This document shows positions 31,875 through 41,740 of a DNA stretch of 64,000 bases, piece after piece. Under the pieces are notes generated by a model. That model saw only the letters and a list, made by a program, of their open reading frames with translations. It was not told the DNA's origin and did no database searches. Position numbers and translations under genes: made by a program. The stretch is from contig CM075760.1 in the NCBI GenBank assembly GCA_037974335.1, forward strand, positions 38,716,182 to 38,780,181, written 5' to 3'. Every line of letters starts with the position of its first letter. Position 1 is the first letter of the stretch. This stretch comes from Prionace glauca. Lineage: Eukaryota > Chordata > Chondrichthyes > Carcharhiniformes > Carcharhinidae.

Positions 31875-32312
31875 GGGATCAGTGCACAGTGATACATGGC
31901 AGAATCAGAGAAACGGACCCCGGTGATCGTCAAAGGAACTGCTTTCCTGTCTAGGTTCAAATCAGCAGAGGTCCGATATGGGAAATCTGGAGACTCTTCT
32001 CCATCCGCCGTGCCATGTATCTTCAGTAAATATTTCGGAGCCTCCCCGGGATGTTGGATGTACCATAAAAAATTTGGGAAACTGTATTTTGTTGTGTAAT
32101 TGCATTTCAGTGCTACCGTCTGTCCTTCCTGAACCGCTAATTTAGGCGGCCCCTGGGAAACTGAATCTTGCCCACTGGTTCCTGTAACAAAACATAGAAT
32201 GTTTGAGATATCTACGAGTGAAAATAGCCCATAAAACACACACTGACGATTTGAGCTCAGACTCACCGGGCAGAATGGCCATTATTACCAGTAAAACACA
32301 TAGGGAACTCAT
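31875..32312 (-). CDS. T-cell receptor V segment V10 (alpha/delta type), intact
   Basis: The leader exon 32312-32267 encodes MSSLCVLLVIMAILP, with donor GTGAGT. The V exon 32181-31875 follows acceptor GTTACAG, with an intron of 85 bp, the same as V4. The domain shows GQDSVSQGPPKLAVQEGQ, the first cysteine in LKCNYT, FLWYIQHPGEAPKYLL, and DSAMYHCALIP. The usual RF at the start of FR3 reads RT, which may weaken folding; otherwise it is open and complete. It is an inverted paralogue of V4, including upstream sequence to about 32.48 kb. Class inferred as alpha/delta. Confidence 0.88.
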
Positions 32313-32489
32313 GGTTCCTGTTTGAACAGTAAGCAACGACACTGTTTAAAATGTATTGCTTCTTCTGGTTTATCTCAAAATGAGCTCAGCTCAGAGGCGG
32401 CTTCAATTGTTGGGAAATTGGAGGCTTTTCTCAGCACTACGATTGGCTGGTCTCCTTTAGATGAAATTAGCTGCGGACTAATCACTGAT

Positions 32490-32575
32490 CAGAGATGCCT
32501 CACAGCGCCTCACAGCGCCACGTATCTGGGTTCGATTCCCAGCTCAGGTCACTATCTGTGTGAAGTCTGTCGCTC
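32490..32575 (+). mobile_element. V-SINE-like head fragment
   Basis: CTCACAGCGCC and GGGTTCGATTCCCAGCTCAG followed by GTGTGAAGTCTGTCG; only the tRNA-like head and the start of the core remain. It is not a functional tRNA. Confidence 0.6.
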
Positions 32576-32579
32576 AGAA

Positions 32580-33070
32580 TGATTAGAGCTCAGCTGGGTG
32601 TTTTAATTTTATTTTCTCTCTTTGATCAGTAAGATCTGTCGCCAAGGCATCTATTCTCTGAAATAAATATAAAGCTCTGGCTACACTCTGAGCTCTTTAT
32701 AGTGATGTCTTGTAGAAAGTGGTATGAGATAATTCGCTGCTCAGCCTATTTCTGCTACACGGCGAGTGACATTAGGCCTTTCTTTCTGATTCGATATTCC
32801 GAAGCTTTCTGAGACACAAAACGTTCCTAACAGTCTGGCCTGACAGCACTGAGAGCAGCAAACAGAAAGTATGGCCAGGGACACTACAGACACAAAGCAA
32901 GTAAAACTATGGCGTTGTCAGCAGCTGTCACAGATGGCAGAGCGGAAATAGCGACAGTAAAGCTGCAGCAACGTGTGAATATCCTGGAGCTGCTCAGCGC
33001 TCAAGTGAATGAGAAAAGCATAACGTTGCTTGTGCGTGAAGGGAGCCGATTCAACTGACACAATTAACCT
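32580..33070. other. no gene recognised
   Basis: No feature recognised. Confidence 0.35.
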
Positions 33071-33074
33071 CCCT

Positions 33075-33505
33075 GTGGGTAATTGAAAAAGCTGCCACTA
33101 TTGTCCATCTACAAAGCACGGATCAGCAGTATAATGGAATACTCTCCACTTGCCTGGATGAGTACAGCTGAAACAACGTTCAAGAAACTCGACACAAACC
33201 ATGAAAAAGCAGCCTGCTTGATTACTTCCTCTCCCATAAAACAATTACTCCCACCACCACTGACGCACAGTGGCAGCCGTGTGCACCATTTACAAGATGC
33301 ACTGCAGCGACTCACCAAAGTTCCTTATGCATCACAATCCAAACACAGAAACATTCCCACCCAGGCGGACAAAGCCAAGGCAGCGAGCAAATGGGAACAC
33401 CACCACTTGGATGTTGCACACCAAATCACTCACCAGCCTGACTTGGAAATATCTGACTGTTCCTTCACCGTCCTGGGTTAAAAGCCTGGAACTCCCTCGT
33501 CAATG
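33075..33505 (+). mobile_element. non-CR1 LINE C-terminal fragment
   Basis: A 132-codon frame reads LLSIYKARISSIMEYSPLAW, FKKLDTNHEKAACLI, then AASKWEHHHLDVA and DCSFTVLGLKAWNSL-like remnants. This is the order seen in the post-RT part of I/Jockey-type LINEs (IYKAQVRSIMEYSPL.W...LD.IQRKA...WN.LP). Clade assignment is tentative. Confidence 0.5.
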
Positions 33506-33514
33506 GCGCAGTAG

Positions 33515-33775
33515 GTGTACATAGAACATAGAAACATAGGAAAACTACAGCACAATACAGGCCCTTCAGCCCACAAAGTTTTGCCGAACATATCCCTACC
33601 TTAGAGATTACTCGGCTTACCTATAACCCTCTATCTTATTAAGTTCCATATACTTATCTAAAAGTCTCTTAAAAGACCCTATCGACTCCTCCTCCATCAC
33701 CGTTGCCGGCAGCCCATTCCATGCGCCCACCACTCTCTGAGTGAAAAACATACTCCTGACATCGATCGGTTTCAA
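33515..33775 (-). mobile_element. CR1-clade LINE 3' end (ATAGAACAT tail)
   Basis: Minus strand: TTTTTCACTCAGAGAGTGG...CCATGGAATGGGCTGCCGGC, then the terminus GCTGAAGGGCCTGTATTGTG and an ACATAGAAACATAG-type tail; related to but distinct from family A. Confidence 0.7.
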
Positions 33776-34520
33776 TCACTCATGTTGAATTTTATTTATT
33801 TTTCTGTAGCTTTGTGAGAGTTTCTCAAGAATATTAATCTCATTGTCAAGTGCGTGACCTGTTAACACTGAACGCTTCGTTCTGAACGGTAGATTTCGTC
33901 GGGTTGTGACTTTAAATAAAATAATATACGGATTGTACAACAGCGGATTTAGGTGCAGATCCCCTGAGAGAAGCAAATGCAGCCACCCGAAACATCCAAG
34001 CTAAGGAATGAAGATAAACGAATAAAAAGGCAGCGAGTGAATCAAAGGCCGATACAATGATCGAAGGAGAGAGATGAGTAGAGAGGAACAGATGGAGAGG
34101 CGGAGAGATAAGCAAGAGAAAAGGGAATGACAGAAATGAGGCAGTGACAGGGAGATAAATAGCGGGGGCAGACATTGAGATAAGTGAGGGAGAGACGGGA
34201 AGGAAATAGATGATGGTACGGTGAAGGGAACAGTTGCAGATATGTAGAGATAATACAGAGGGAGACACAAAGAGAGACAAACGAACAGATGCCAAGAGAA
34301 ACTGAGATAGACAGTGACAGAAACAATCGTGTCCAACTTGAAAATCAATGGCCTAAATCCAATCAGAATTCCAGAAAGGGAAAGAAAAATAACTTAATTT
34401 AGAGCGTGATGCCAGCAGGGAGATTTCCGAGAACCCCCTAAACAACCTCAGAATGAATCCAGTATCACTATTACATTATGATCCTTCTCCTGCCCCTGTA
34501 GGAAACACGCACGTGCAGTG
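33776..34520. other. purine-rich low-complexity stretch, no gene
   Basis: From about 34020 to 34330 the plus strand is strongly purine-rich (GAGAGA-like mixtures), giving spurious long open frames on the minus strand. No domain is visible. Confidence 0.5.
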
Positions 34521-34525
34521 AGGCA

Positions 34526-34541
34526 GCCCCATCTGGCGGCG
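34526..34541 (-). promoter_or_regulatory. possible CTCF motif
   Basis: The minus strand reads CCGCCAGATGGGGCTG, about ten of twelve core positions of the CTCF consensus. It lies 550 bp before the V11 relic. Weak without binding data. Confidence 0.3.
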
Positions 34542-34754
34542 ATCCGAGGTAATTTATTATTTTCTGGAAAACCACCCAATTCTCAGAATACGGAAGGACG
34601 TTAATTTTAAGCCAATGTTTATTTATTAGTGTCACAAGTCTGGACTAATAAGTTCTGAGTTTCACTTTCTCCCTGTTCCTCTCTGGTTGTCCGGCACGTT
34701 CAACTGGATTAATTTACATTGTATTAATAAAAGTATGGCAAAATATAATTTGAC

Positions 34755-35000
34755 AAAGCGGCAGAGTGTTTGGCACTGCTGCCTCACAGCGCTGGGGATC
34801 CGGGTTCAGTCACTGTCGCTGTGGAGTCTGCGTGGATTTCCTCCGGGTGCTCAGGTTTCCTCCCGTAGTCAGAAAGATGTGCTGGCTAGGTACATTGGTC
34901 ATCTAAATTTCCCTTAAATGTATCCGAACAGGCGCCAGAGTGAGACGAGTGAGAGATTTTCACAGTAACTTCATTGCAATGTTGATGTGACTGAAAATTT
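34755..35000 (+). mobile_element. V-SINE-like element, tail type 2
   Basis: Head GGCAGAGTGTTTGGCACTGC, core with GATTTCCTCCGGGTGCTC, tail TTTTCACAGTAACTTCATTG. Lies where the leader of V11 would be expected. Confidence 0.72.
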
Positions 35001-35090
35001 CCAGCATTAAGCCAATGTTTGAACGATCAGTGTCCGTTCCATGGGTTCTCTTCGCTCCAAGATATTTAATGCCTTTTCTGTTTTGTTACA

Positions 35091-35395
35091 GGGATAAACC
35101 ATGTTTCAAGATCGAACTGAACTAAGCATTCTGGAAGGACAGAGCATATTGTTGGACTGTAATTATTCGACAACTGCTTCTCAAACTATGTACTTGTACA
35201 TCCACTATCCCGGACAAGCTCTGAGATATTTGATGAAGATGTATAGCTCGGGCAATACCGATAAGTCTCCAGATTTATTGGATAGTTTCTTGGCTGCTTT
35301 ACACAAAGGAAACAGCACTCCTTTTCCTTTAAAATCACCAGGGCTCTTTAGCCTGACAGCACCCTATATTTTTGGTGCAGAAATTTAGCGAAAGC
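35091..35395 (+). pseudogene. V11, frameshifted TCR V relic
   Basis: After a good acceptor (TTTTGTTACAG at 35080-35090), a V exon of the V4/V10 family is recognisable: SILEGQSILLDCNYSTTA with the first cysteine, IHYPGQALRYLMKMY and SPDLLDSFLAAL. The tryptophan of FR2 is lost. A frame change lies near the exon start, because the phase-1 frame hits a stop within ten codons, and another lies in late FR3, where the YYC motif becomes LYFWC. No leader and no RSS were found. Confidence 0.8.
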
Positions 35396-35433
35396 CGCAT
35401 AAAAGCACCAGACTGGGAGTTCCGGTTAGAGAT

Positions 35434-35449
35434 CAGCAGAGGGCGCTCC
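35434..35449 (+). promoter_or_regulatory. CTCF-like motif beside V11
   Basis: CAGCAGAGGGCGCTCC, almost the same 14-mer as beside V6 (15588-15603), within about 50 bp of the V11 coding end. Confidence 0.5.
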
Positions 35450-35884
35450 CGCACTGATAAACAGAAACAATTATTTGGTCTCCACAGGGAGAGTCACAGA
35501 ATCATAAATGAAATATCAAAACAAAACTGAACATTCAACATGAACAGCTGTGCCACAGTTGAATTTTTAACTATGCTAAAAATAGAGTTATGGTTCGTTC
35601 ACTCACGCACAGTCCTTTGATGATATTCCCTTGCCTGTGTGAATTACTGTATAACACTTTCCCTATCTTGACTCCCCGTTCCGAGGCAGGTTTGCTCAAA
35701 GAGTTCGTTTGGTTATCTCTATTCCGGAGGGAGCGATAAGGACACATTAGTAAGTTAGACAGTCTTTATTAGAGCATGTGATAATCAACAAAAAGCTGCG
35801 ATGGAAACTGAATTTGAAGAGGGAAGTGGCTAAATAGTTAGCCAACCATCTCATGAAGAGGCAGCGCTCCGAAAGTTTGTGATA
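35450..35884. other. no gene recognised
   Basis: AT-rich spacer. Confidence 0.35.
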
Positions 35885-35968
35885 CCAAATAAAATTGTTG
35901 GAATTTAACCTGGTGTTGTGAGGCCTCTTACTGCGCCCGCCCCAGTTCAACGCCGGCATCTCCACATC
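35885..35968 (+). mobile_element. Penelope-like 3' terminus
   Basis: Short plus-strand end: AATTTAACCTGGTGTTGTGA, then CCAGTTCAACGCCGGCATCT. Matches the terminus of the copies at 3.1, 48.3 and 62.3 kb. Confidence 0.65.
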
Positions 35969-35969
35969 A

Positions 35970-36445
35970 TCGATAAATATTTGGCCAGTAAATGGAAATT
36001 TTAAAAAGGAGTAATATTGGAAGCAGATAGATGATGAGGAATAAGTGGATAAATGTTTAAGAGAGACACGAAATAAGTAATCGGCCGAACCTCCTCACCG
36101 TGTGCTGTAAAACACTATGATTCTAAGATAATGAAGTGTTCTGTTCAGTTAGAAAGACAAAAGGGAACAGAACTGATGAAAGAATTTACTCTGTTACATA
36201 CAGGAAACAAAGAGATTCGGAAGCAGTGATGGTTCAAGTGGTCTTTGGTTTGACAAAGCCAATTGCTCAGTGGCACCGTGAATAACGTCAGATAACAACA
36301 TCGTTAATAGTCCATTCGGTGACACTGCCCTTCGGCCTCACATTCAGCTCTCGCCTCTCCTTCCCCTGCTCACCATTCAGAGTCCCGACCTCGGCTGCAA
36401 GTCCAGCCTAGAAATCAGACCCGGATTGATCCTTTTTGCACCTCC
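35970..36445. other. no gene recognised; upstream of V12
   Basis: Contains the presumed upstream region of V12, with a TAACGTCAG CRE-like site near 36285. No other feature is visible. Confidence 0.35.
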
Positions 36446-36451
36446 ATCATC

Positions 36452-36650
36452 ATGAAGACAAACACCCGCAAAGACCTGTTTGCAGTTGGAGTTCAGATAC
36501 TGCTGACATTGTGTGAGTTTATTAATTAACTCAGACGCATTATTTTAACAGTCTCTTAATACCGTGTGGTTTGTGAGTGATTTTGTTTTGGTTACAGCCG
36601 TTCAGTGTCAGGTCAGAGTATCCGGCATTGTGAGGTCAGAGCATCCAGCA
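36452..36650 (+). pseudogene. V12, V leader plus V-exon start overrun by a minisatellite
   Basis: The leader exon 36452-36512 encodes MKTNTRKDLFAVGVQILLTL, with donor GTGAGT and phase 1. Exon 2 starts at 36598 after acceptor GGTTACAG and reads SVQCQVRVS, a normal signal-peptide end and V-domain start. Within nine codons it runs into a 23-bp tandem repeat and meets a stop. The VQC-QV junction looks more like IgH-type or Ig-like TCR-delta V leaders than the other V segments here; this is suggestive only. Confidence 0.7.
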
Positions 36651-36988
36651 TTGTGAGGTCAGAGCATCCGGCATTGTGAGGTCAGAGCATCCGGCATTGT
36701 GAGGTCAGAGCATCCGGCATTGTGAGGTCAGAGCATCCAGCATTGTGAGGTCAGAGCATCCAGCATTGTGAGGTCAGAGCATCCACCATTGTGAGGTCAG
36801 AGCATCCAGCATTGTGAGGTCAGAGCATCCGGCATTGTGAGGTTAGAGCATCCGGCATTGTGAGGTCAGAGCATCCGGCATTATGAGGTCAGAGCATCCA
36901 GCATTGTGAGGTCAGAGCATCCAGCATTGTGAGGTCAAAGCATCCAGCATTGTGAGGTCAGAGCATCCGGCATTGTGAGGTCAGAATG
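36608..36988 (+). repeat. 23-bp minisatellite, about 16 copies
   Basis: Tandem units of 23 bp, each with GTGAGGTCAGAGCATCC and a variable CGGCAT/CAGCAT end, run without spacer. Copies differ by one or two bases. Every unit contains AGGTCA, the half-site of nuclear receptors. The first unit (GTCAGGTCAGAGTATCC) still forms part of the V12 exon start, so the array seems to have grown from V-exon sequence. Confidence 0.95.
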
Positions 36989-37059
36989 CAGACGTGGGCG
37001 ACGTCACCCTGCAGTCCCTGTGATGTCACCATGCATTCTGAGTGACGTCAGTGGGTCTG

Positions 37060-37180
37060 CCTGAGGATCAGAAACATCTCTCCCGCTGATCTGACTTTAT
37101 GGAATTAACAGCTCATCAGAAACAGTGAGATCCCACGTTTTATCTGCAGATTGATCTGATGATGAATTTGCCGGTCCAAT
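37060..37180 (+). repeat. diverged duplicate of 38755-38905
   Basis: The blocks GGAATTAACAGCTCATCAGA, AGTGAGATCCCACGTTTT and TCTGCAGATTGATCTGATGA recur in altered form near 38.8-38.9 kb, same orientation. Origin unknown. Confidence 0.65.
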
Positions 37181-37254
37181 CGAATGCTGTGCTTTGTATT
37201 GTCGGCTGCTAGTGAAAACATTGGGGGAATCTGAACATGGTGAGGATTACGAAC

Positions 37255-37447
37255 TCTACCCTCAGCATACTGAGGTTTTTGTTCAGCTCTCTCCGTGTTC
37301 TGTATGAATGTGTGACTGAAACCCTCACCATGTTTAACTTTCTGTCCAGCCTTCTCCGAATTCTGCGTCACTGGGTGTCTGTAGTCATCAGCATGTTCAA
37401 GTTTCTGTATAACTCTCTCCACAGCCTGTGTCACTGTGGTGCGCGCC
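37255..37447 (+). repeat. 63-bp tandem repeat, three diverged copies
   Basis: Three units with a 62-63-bp period, starting near 37258, 37320 and 37383; each has a CTCA.CAT.{3}.A.GTTT core and a CTCTCC...CTGTGT end. Because 63 is divisible by three, both strands stay open and give repetitive peptides. The units are much more diverged than those of the 23-bp array. Confidence 0.7.
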
Positions 37448-37589
37448 GACTCAGTGCAGAGTAACACACAGTGGAATTGCTCATTTCCTGTTTGAACATC
37501 TTTAACCGGCTGATTTTCTCAACAGAATCAATAAAAAAAGAAACTGTAACTCCGGCAGCATTTTCTTTATCATCACCTCATGTAGTGTG

Positions 37590-37765
37590 TGAATGAAGTA
37601 GGTATTATGAAGCCTATCCTGGGGAGTGATGGTACCCAGTGTACTGTGTGCTGATAGAACCCTGAATATTCACAGCTTAGTGTAACTGTGTCACCGGCAG
37701 CCGTGTTCCTTGCACAGATTCTTGGACACCAGAGAGCACTATGCAGTATCTGCAAGAAAATTATA
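37590..37765 (-). pseudogene. Ig-V-like relic (FR1 to FR2)
   Basis: After a good acceptor (TTTTCTTGCAG, about 37760-37750), the minus strand encodes AAGDTVTLSCEYSGFYQHTV, HWVPSLPR and IGFIIP. This is FR1 with the first cysteine, CDR1 and FR2 of an immunoglobulin V fold. FR3, the second cysteine and an RSS are absent. SGF...HTVHWV is reminiscent of heavy-chain-type V domains, which occur in TCR-delta loci of sharks, but an ordinary V-alpha relic is possible. Confidence 0.5.
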
Positions 37766-38044
37766 TTCAAAATTGACGTTTTGACCTTCATTCGGGACAA
37801 ATTTGAATCACAGAAATAGAACAGTTTCTCGACATTCCATGAAGCTTCAAATTTTATGCATTTTGATTTCTGTTCTATTTGTCCTATTGTTCTTGGTGAA
37901 ATACAAATCCCAAAGTGTGAATGTTCCATTCTCTTTAACCCTGAGACATGTTTGTTTCAATAATGTTTGACCATGTGTGGAATAGCTATGCGTTATTCTG
38001 AACCGGAGCTCATGCTCACAGTTTTGAAAGATTTTCAGCAATGA

Positions 38045-38270
38045 TTCATAGAATCCTTGTAATGCAGAAGAGGCCATTCAGCCCATCGAGTCTTTGTTGA
38101 CTCTCTTATAGAGTATCTTACTCAGGCCCTCTCTTTCACCCTATCCCCACAATCTCACACATTTCCCATGGCAAACTCATCAAACCTATATATCTTGGGA
38201 TACTCAGGGGAAACTTTGCAAGATCAATCCACCTAACCTACACATCCTTCGAGTCTATCTGACACTGGAC
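38045..38270 (-). mobile_element. diverged V-SINE-like fragment
   Basis: Minus-strand type 1 tail (GATGGGCTGAATGGCCTCTT) and part of the core (GGTTAGGTGGATTGATC). Heavily diverged. Confidence 0.55.
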
Positions 38271-38989
38271 ATTTTTGATCACAGTTCAGACTATGTCCAC
38301 GAAGTTTGTACACGTAAAGATAACCACTCATGCATTGTTTCTAATTTATTCAATTAATGCAGCAGGTCCCCTTCAATTAATTACATTCTGATTATCTTTG
38401 GTCAGGTTCATTCCATTTCCACATATTTGTTTTGTGCACTGGTTTTTCCTTGAGCAGAACTTGCCTCAAGGTCTCTCGGGTCAGTTTGTTTGAATACATG
38501 CCACATTGGTAATTTTATAAATATTTCTCAATGGGAAAGGGTACTTCCGGTTTGAGGACAATTGCAATTCCTTCTCCAGCTTCATCTTCTCCAGCCAGAG
38601 TTTTCTCTGGCTTGTCCATCATCACCTGAAAGTGTAGTACCTGGAGAACAGACCATGCAGTTCAGTCTATCTGGTTATGATGATGTGTACACCCCACAGA
38701 GGTCTCCAGGTGCCTCTGTGATATCAGTGGGTCTGGCACATCTCCCCTTGAGCTGATCTGAATATTCAGACCTAACTTGATGGGAGTTAACAGCTGATCA
38801 GAAACATCTCTCCTGGAGCTAATCTGAACATCCAGATCTGAGTTTGTGGGAATTAACTGCTCAGCAGAAAGAGTGAAGTCCACGTTTTAGTCTGCAGGCT
38901 GATTTGATGCTGAATTTGCCACCCGCATTCTATTCTCTAGCCATGAATGAGAAACTTCTGATTTATAATTCTTTCCACCAGATCTCATA

Positions 38990-39303
38990 CAGTCAGACTG
39001 CGGAAGGAAGCCATTTGGCCCAACAAGTTTGCACCGACCACAATCCCACCCGAGCTCTTCTCCTCGTAACCCCATGCATTTACCCTAGTTCGCTCCCCTG
39101 ACACTAAGGGGCAATTTAGCACGGCCAATCCACCTAACCTGCAAGTCTTTGGATTGTGGGAGGAAACTGAAGCACCTGGAGGAAACCCACAGAGACACAG
39201 GGAGAATGTGCAAACACTATGTAGGCAGTGACCCAAGCCAGGAATCGAACCCAGGTCCCCAGCACTGTAGGCAGCAGTGCTAACCACTTTGCCACCTTGC
39301 AAC
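38990..39303 (-). mobile_element. V-SINE-like element, tail type 1
   Basis: A near-complete minus-strand copy: head GTGGCAAAGTGGTTAGCAC, B-box GGTTCGATTCC, core GGGTTTCCTCC, and tail GGCCAAATGGCTTCCTTCCG. Confidence 0.8.
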
Positions 39304-39509
39304 CGAGGTTTCCTGTGTTACCTTGTCTTTAAGAAGAGCAGCAGCATATTGAATGTTTCCATCATAGATTTGTATTTCTTCAAAAACCTGTTCTTGGTGC
39401 ATAAGTAATCCAAAGCAGCGAAATTGGCTAAATTCCAGTCACACAGTGCCTTCAGTAACTTTTCTTCAGGAACTAGATTGATGAATGTTTAGAGATCTGC
39501 AATGTTACA

Positions 39510-39905
39510 TCTGTTTGTCTCTCCACAGAGTGTGGCCTGGATGGTGGAATCATAAGTAAATTTCCAAGTTTGCTGACGACTGGGTGTAATTGTGAGATGG
39601 GAGGTTGATGCAAAGAGGCTACAAAATGATGGAGACAAATTAAGTAACGGAGAAAACACGTGACAAGTGCAGCACAACACGGCTTAATGTGAAAGAAAAC
39701 ATAAATCGAGTACATTATCTAAATGCTGATATATTGGGAAGAGTGAATGTACAGAGGGTTCTGTGTGTCATTGTACACCAGTTAATGAAAGTGGAGAGGC
39801 AGGCGCACTAAGCAATTAGGAAGGCAAATAATACATTCGTCTTCTGTGAAAGGGAATTTGAGTTCAAAAGTAGAGATGTCTTACTGCCTTGGGTCAGGTA
39901 ATTAT
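39510..39905 (+). mobile_element. old CR1-clade LINE fragment
   Basis: A degraded RT-end region: SKFPSLLTT corresponds to SKFADDTK, and AIRKANNTFVFCERGFEFKS.DVLLP to the VRKANGMLAFIARGIEYKS block. Confidence 0.55.
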
Positions 39906-39909
39906 AATT

Positions 39910-41460
39910 TCTTCCCATGCCCTGAAATATTTTTTTCCCATTTTCAATGAGGCCTCAGACTACTTGGTTTATGAAAATTGCAATCACCTTCCTTCAAACC
40001 ATTAGTGTGCTGATAGTTTCTTATTACCCATAGCAGTATAAAGTATCCAATGGCGTCTTATACATCTGTTAATGTATGCTCATTTAGAATTGTGATTTTT
40101 TAAAAAAATATTTTCTATTCCTTAACAATACCCATGTTTCTTAATTTAGTTTTCCTGATTTACATCATCAAACTAGCTCTTTGTGCCTGCATAATTGGCA
40201 ACAATGAAAGTTTAGACCGCAGTTTCAGACTTAATCACATCTCTTTCAAACTTAGACATAGTCTCTGAGAATTACAGAATTTCTCACTCGACCTCCTCTT
40301 ATGACTACGACTCTTCCCATTTTTTTTTAACAATAACATTACTCATGACCCATGTTTTATTACATAATATTTAATCCAGAACAGTCTGTGCCCTGCTTTC
40401 CTGCCTCCCTGACAAATTGTTGTAGAAATTCTGTAATGTACGCATTTAACTTGTCTAAGTGCTTTCATTTGTTCAGCTTATAATAAGTAACTCGACATGG
40501 GGATTCTGGACACAATAGCCAGATGCTTTAGAAATGAGCATGATTCAAGAAATATCGAAGTAAAATGTTCTACTTGTGAGTAACATGATGGAATTAAAAC
40601 ATATTTTATTATTTATCACAATAAAACTTGCAGACTAACCCTCAGTAGAAATTTATAAATCACTCTTTGATACATTTTCTGATTTAAATTTCAACGTCAT
40701 ATGTTTGGAAGATGCTAAGGTGCCTCAGTGAGTTCCTGCAGTGCATTTTCTAGATGGTAATACTGCTGCCCCTGTGCATCGGTGGTGGAGGAAGAGAATG
40801 TTTGAGAGTGGGGAGCCGATCAAGCGAGTTACTTTGTCCTGGATGTTGGTGAGCTTCTCGAGTTAAAGAATTAGTGCAGTCAATATGTAGTCTGTTTTGG
40901 GTTAGAGAATTAATACCTAAAGGGTCAGACAGTGATACATCAATTGCACTACATTGAGCACAGTTGCCACCCTCACTGGGGTGTCTGATGATGCCATGGT
41001 TCATACTGTTGTTGTTGGAGTTGCACTCACCCAAGCAAGTGGAGAGCATTCCATCACCTTCCTGACTTGTAAATGATGGGCAGGCTCTCAGAGACAAGAG
41101 GTGACTTATTGGCTGCAGGATTCCCAGCCTCCAACATGCTCTTACAGCCACCGTGTTTATTTAGCTGATTCAGTTCAGTTTCTATCAATCTCCAGCCTGT
41201 TGATAGTTAGGGAATTCAGTAATGGCAACGTCATTGAACGTCAAAGGGCGATGGTTCAATTCTCTTGTGATGGAAATGCTCATTGTCTGGTACTTGTACA
41301 GCACAAATATTACTGGCAGGACTGCAGAGCTTAGATCTGTTCAATTGATGGTGAGATCATTCAGCTCTGACTATTGCTTGCTACTTTATGATGTTTGGTA
41401 CAGAGATTCTCATGATTTCATTCATGAGAATCTTTCTAGCAATCTGATACAATGGAATAC
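39910..41460. other. no gene recognised
   Basis: AT-rich, about 1.5 kb, between the V array and the zinc-finger cluster. No domain-bearing frame. Confidence 0.4.
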
Positions 41461-41464
41461 CTTG

Positions 41465-41740
41465 CTTGGCCATTTCAGAGGATACTTAAGAGCCCACATT
41501 GCTGGGAGTGTCTGGAATCACATGTAGGCCAGACCAGGTAAGAACGGTAGATTTCCTTCCCTAAAGGACATCAGTAAACCAGGTGGGTTTTTCTGATAAC
41601 TGACAATGGTTTTACAGTCACCATTAGAGTTTTAGTTCCAGATTCTTACTCTCTGATCTACTGTGGTGAGATTTAACCCATGAACTCTGTGCATTAACCT
41701 GGGTCTCTGGATTACAATTCCGGTGGCAATACATTTGCCA
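41465..41740 (-). mobile_element. tRNA-derived SINE of a second family
   Basis: On the minus strand a GTTAAATCTCACC B-box-like head precedes a body ending with the plus-strand blocks CACATGTAGGCCAGACCAGG and AGATTTCCTTCCCTAAAGGA. It is unlike the V-SINE core; I cannot assign a published family name with certainty. Confidence 0.5.

Noticed and set aside
32515-32575. tRNA-like GGTTCGATTCC sequence
   Set aside because: It is followed by V-SINE core sequence and has no full cloverleaf, so it is the head of a SINE.
33912-34348. Overlapping Leu/Ser/Pro-rich frames of 94-127 codons
   Set aside because: Produced by a purine-rich plus strand. Three frames are open at once and none has a domain.
36608-36988. 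Possible CRISPR-like array
   Set aside because: The 23-bp units are directly adjacent with no unique spacers, and the context is a vertebrate genome.
37105-37467. Repetitive 120-codon frame on the minus strand
   Set aside because: Explained by the 63-bp tandem repeat. It remains a finding about the repeat, not a gene call.
1-38000. TCR J, D or C segments
   Set aside because: I looked for 12-bp-spacer RSSs with FGXG-type J codons and for constant-domain exons on both strands and saw none, but short J segments are easy to miss by eye.
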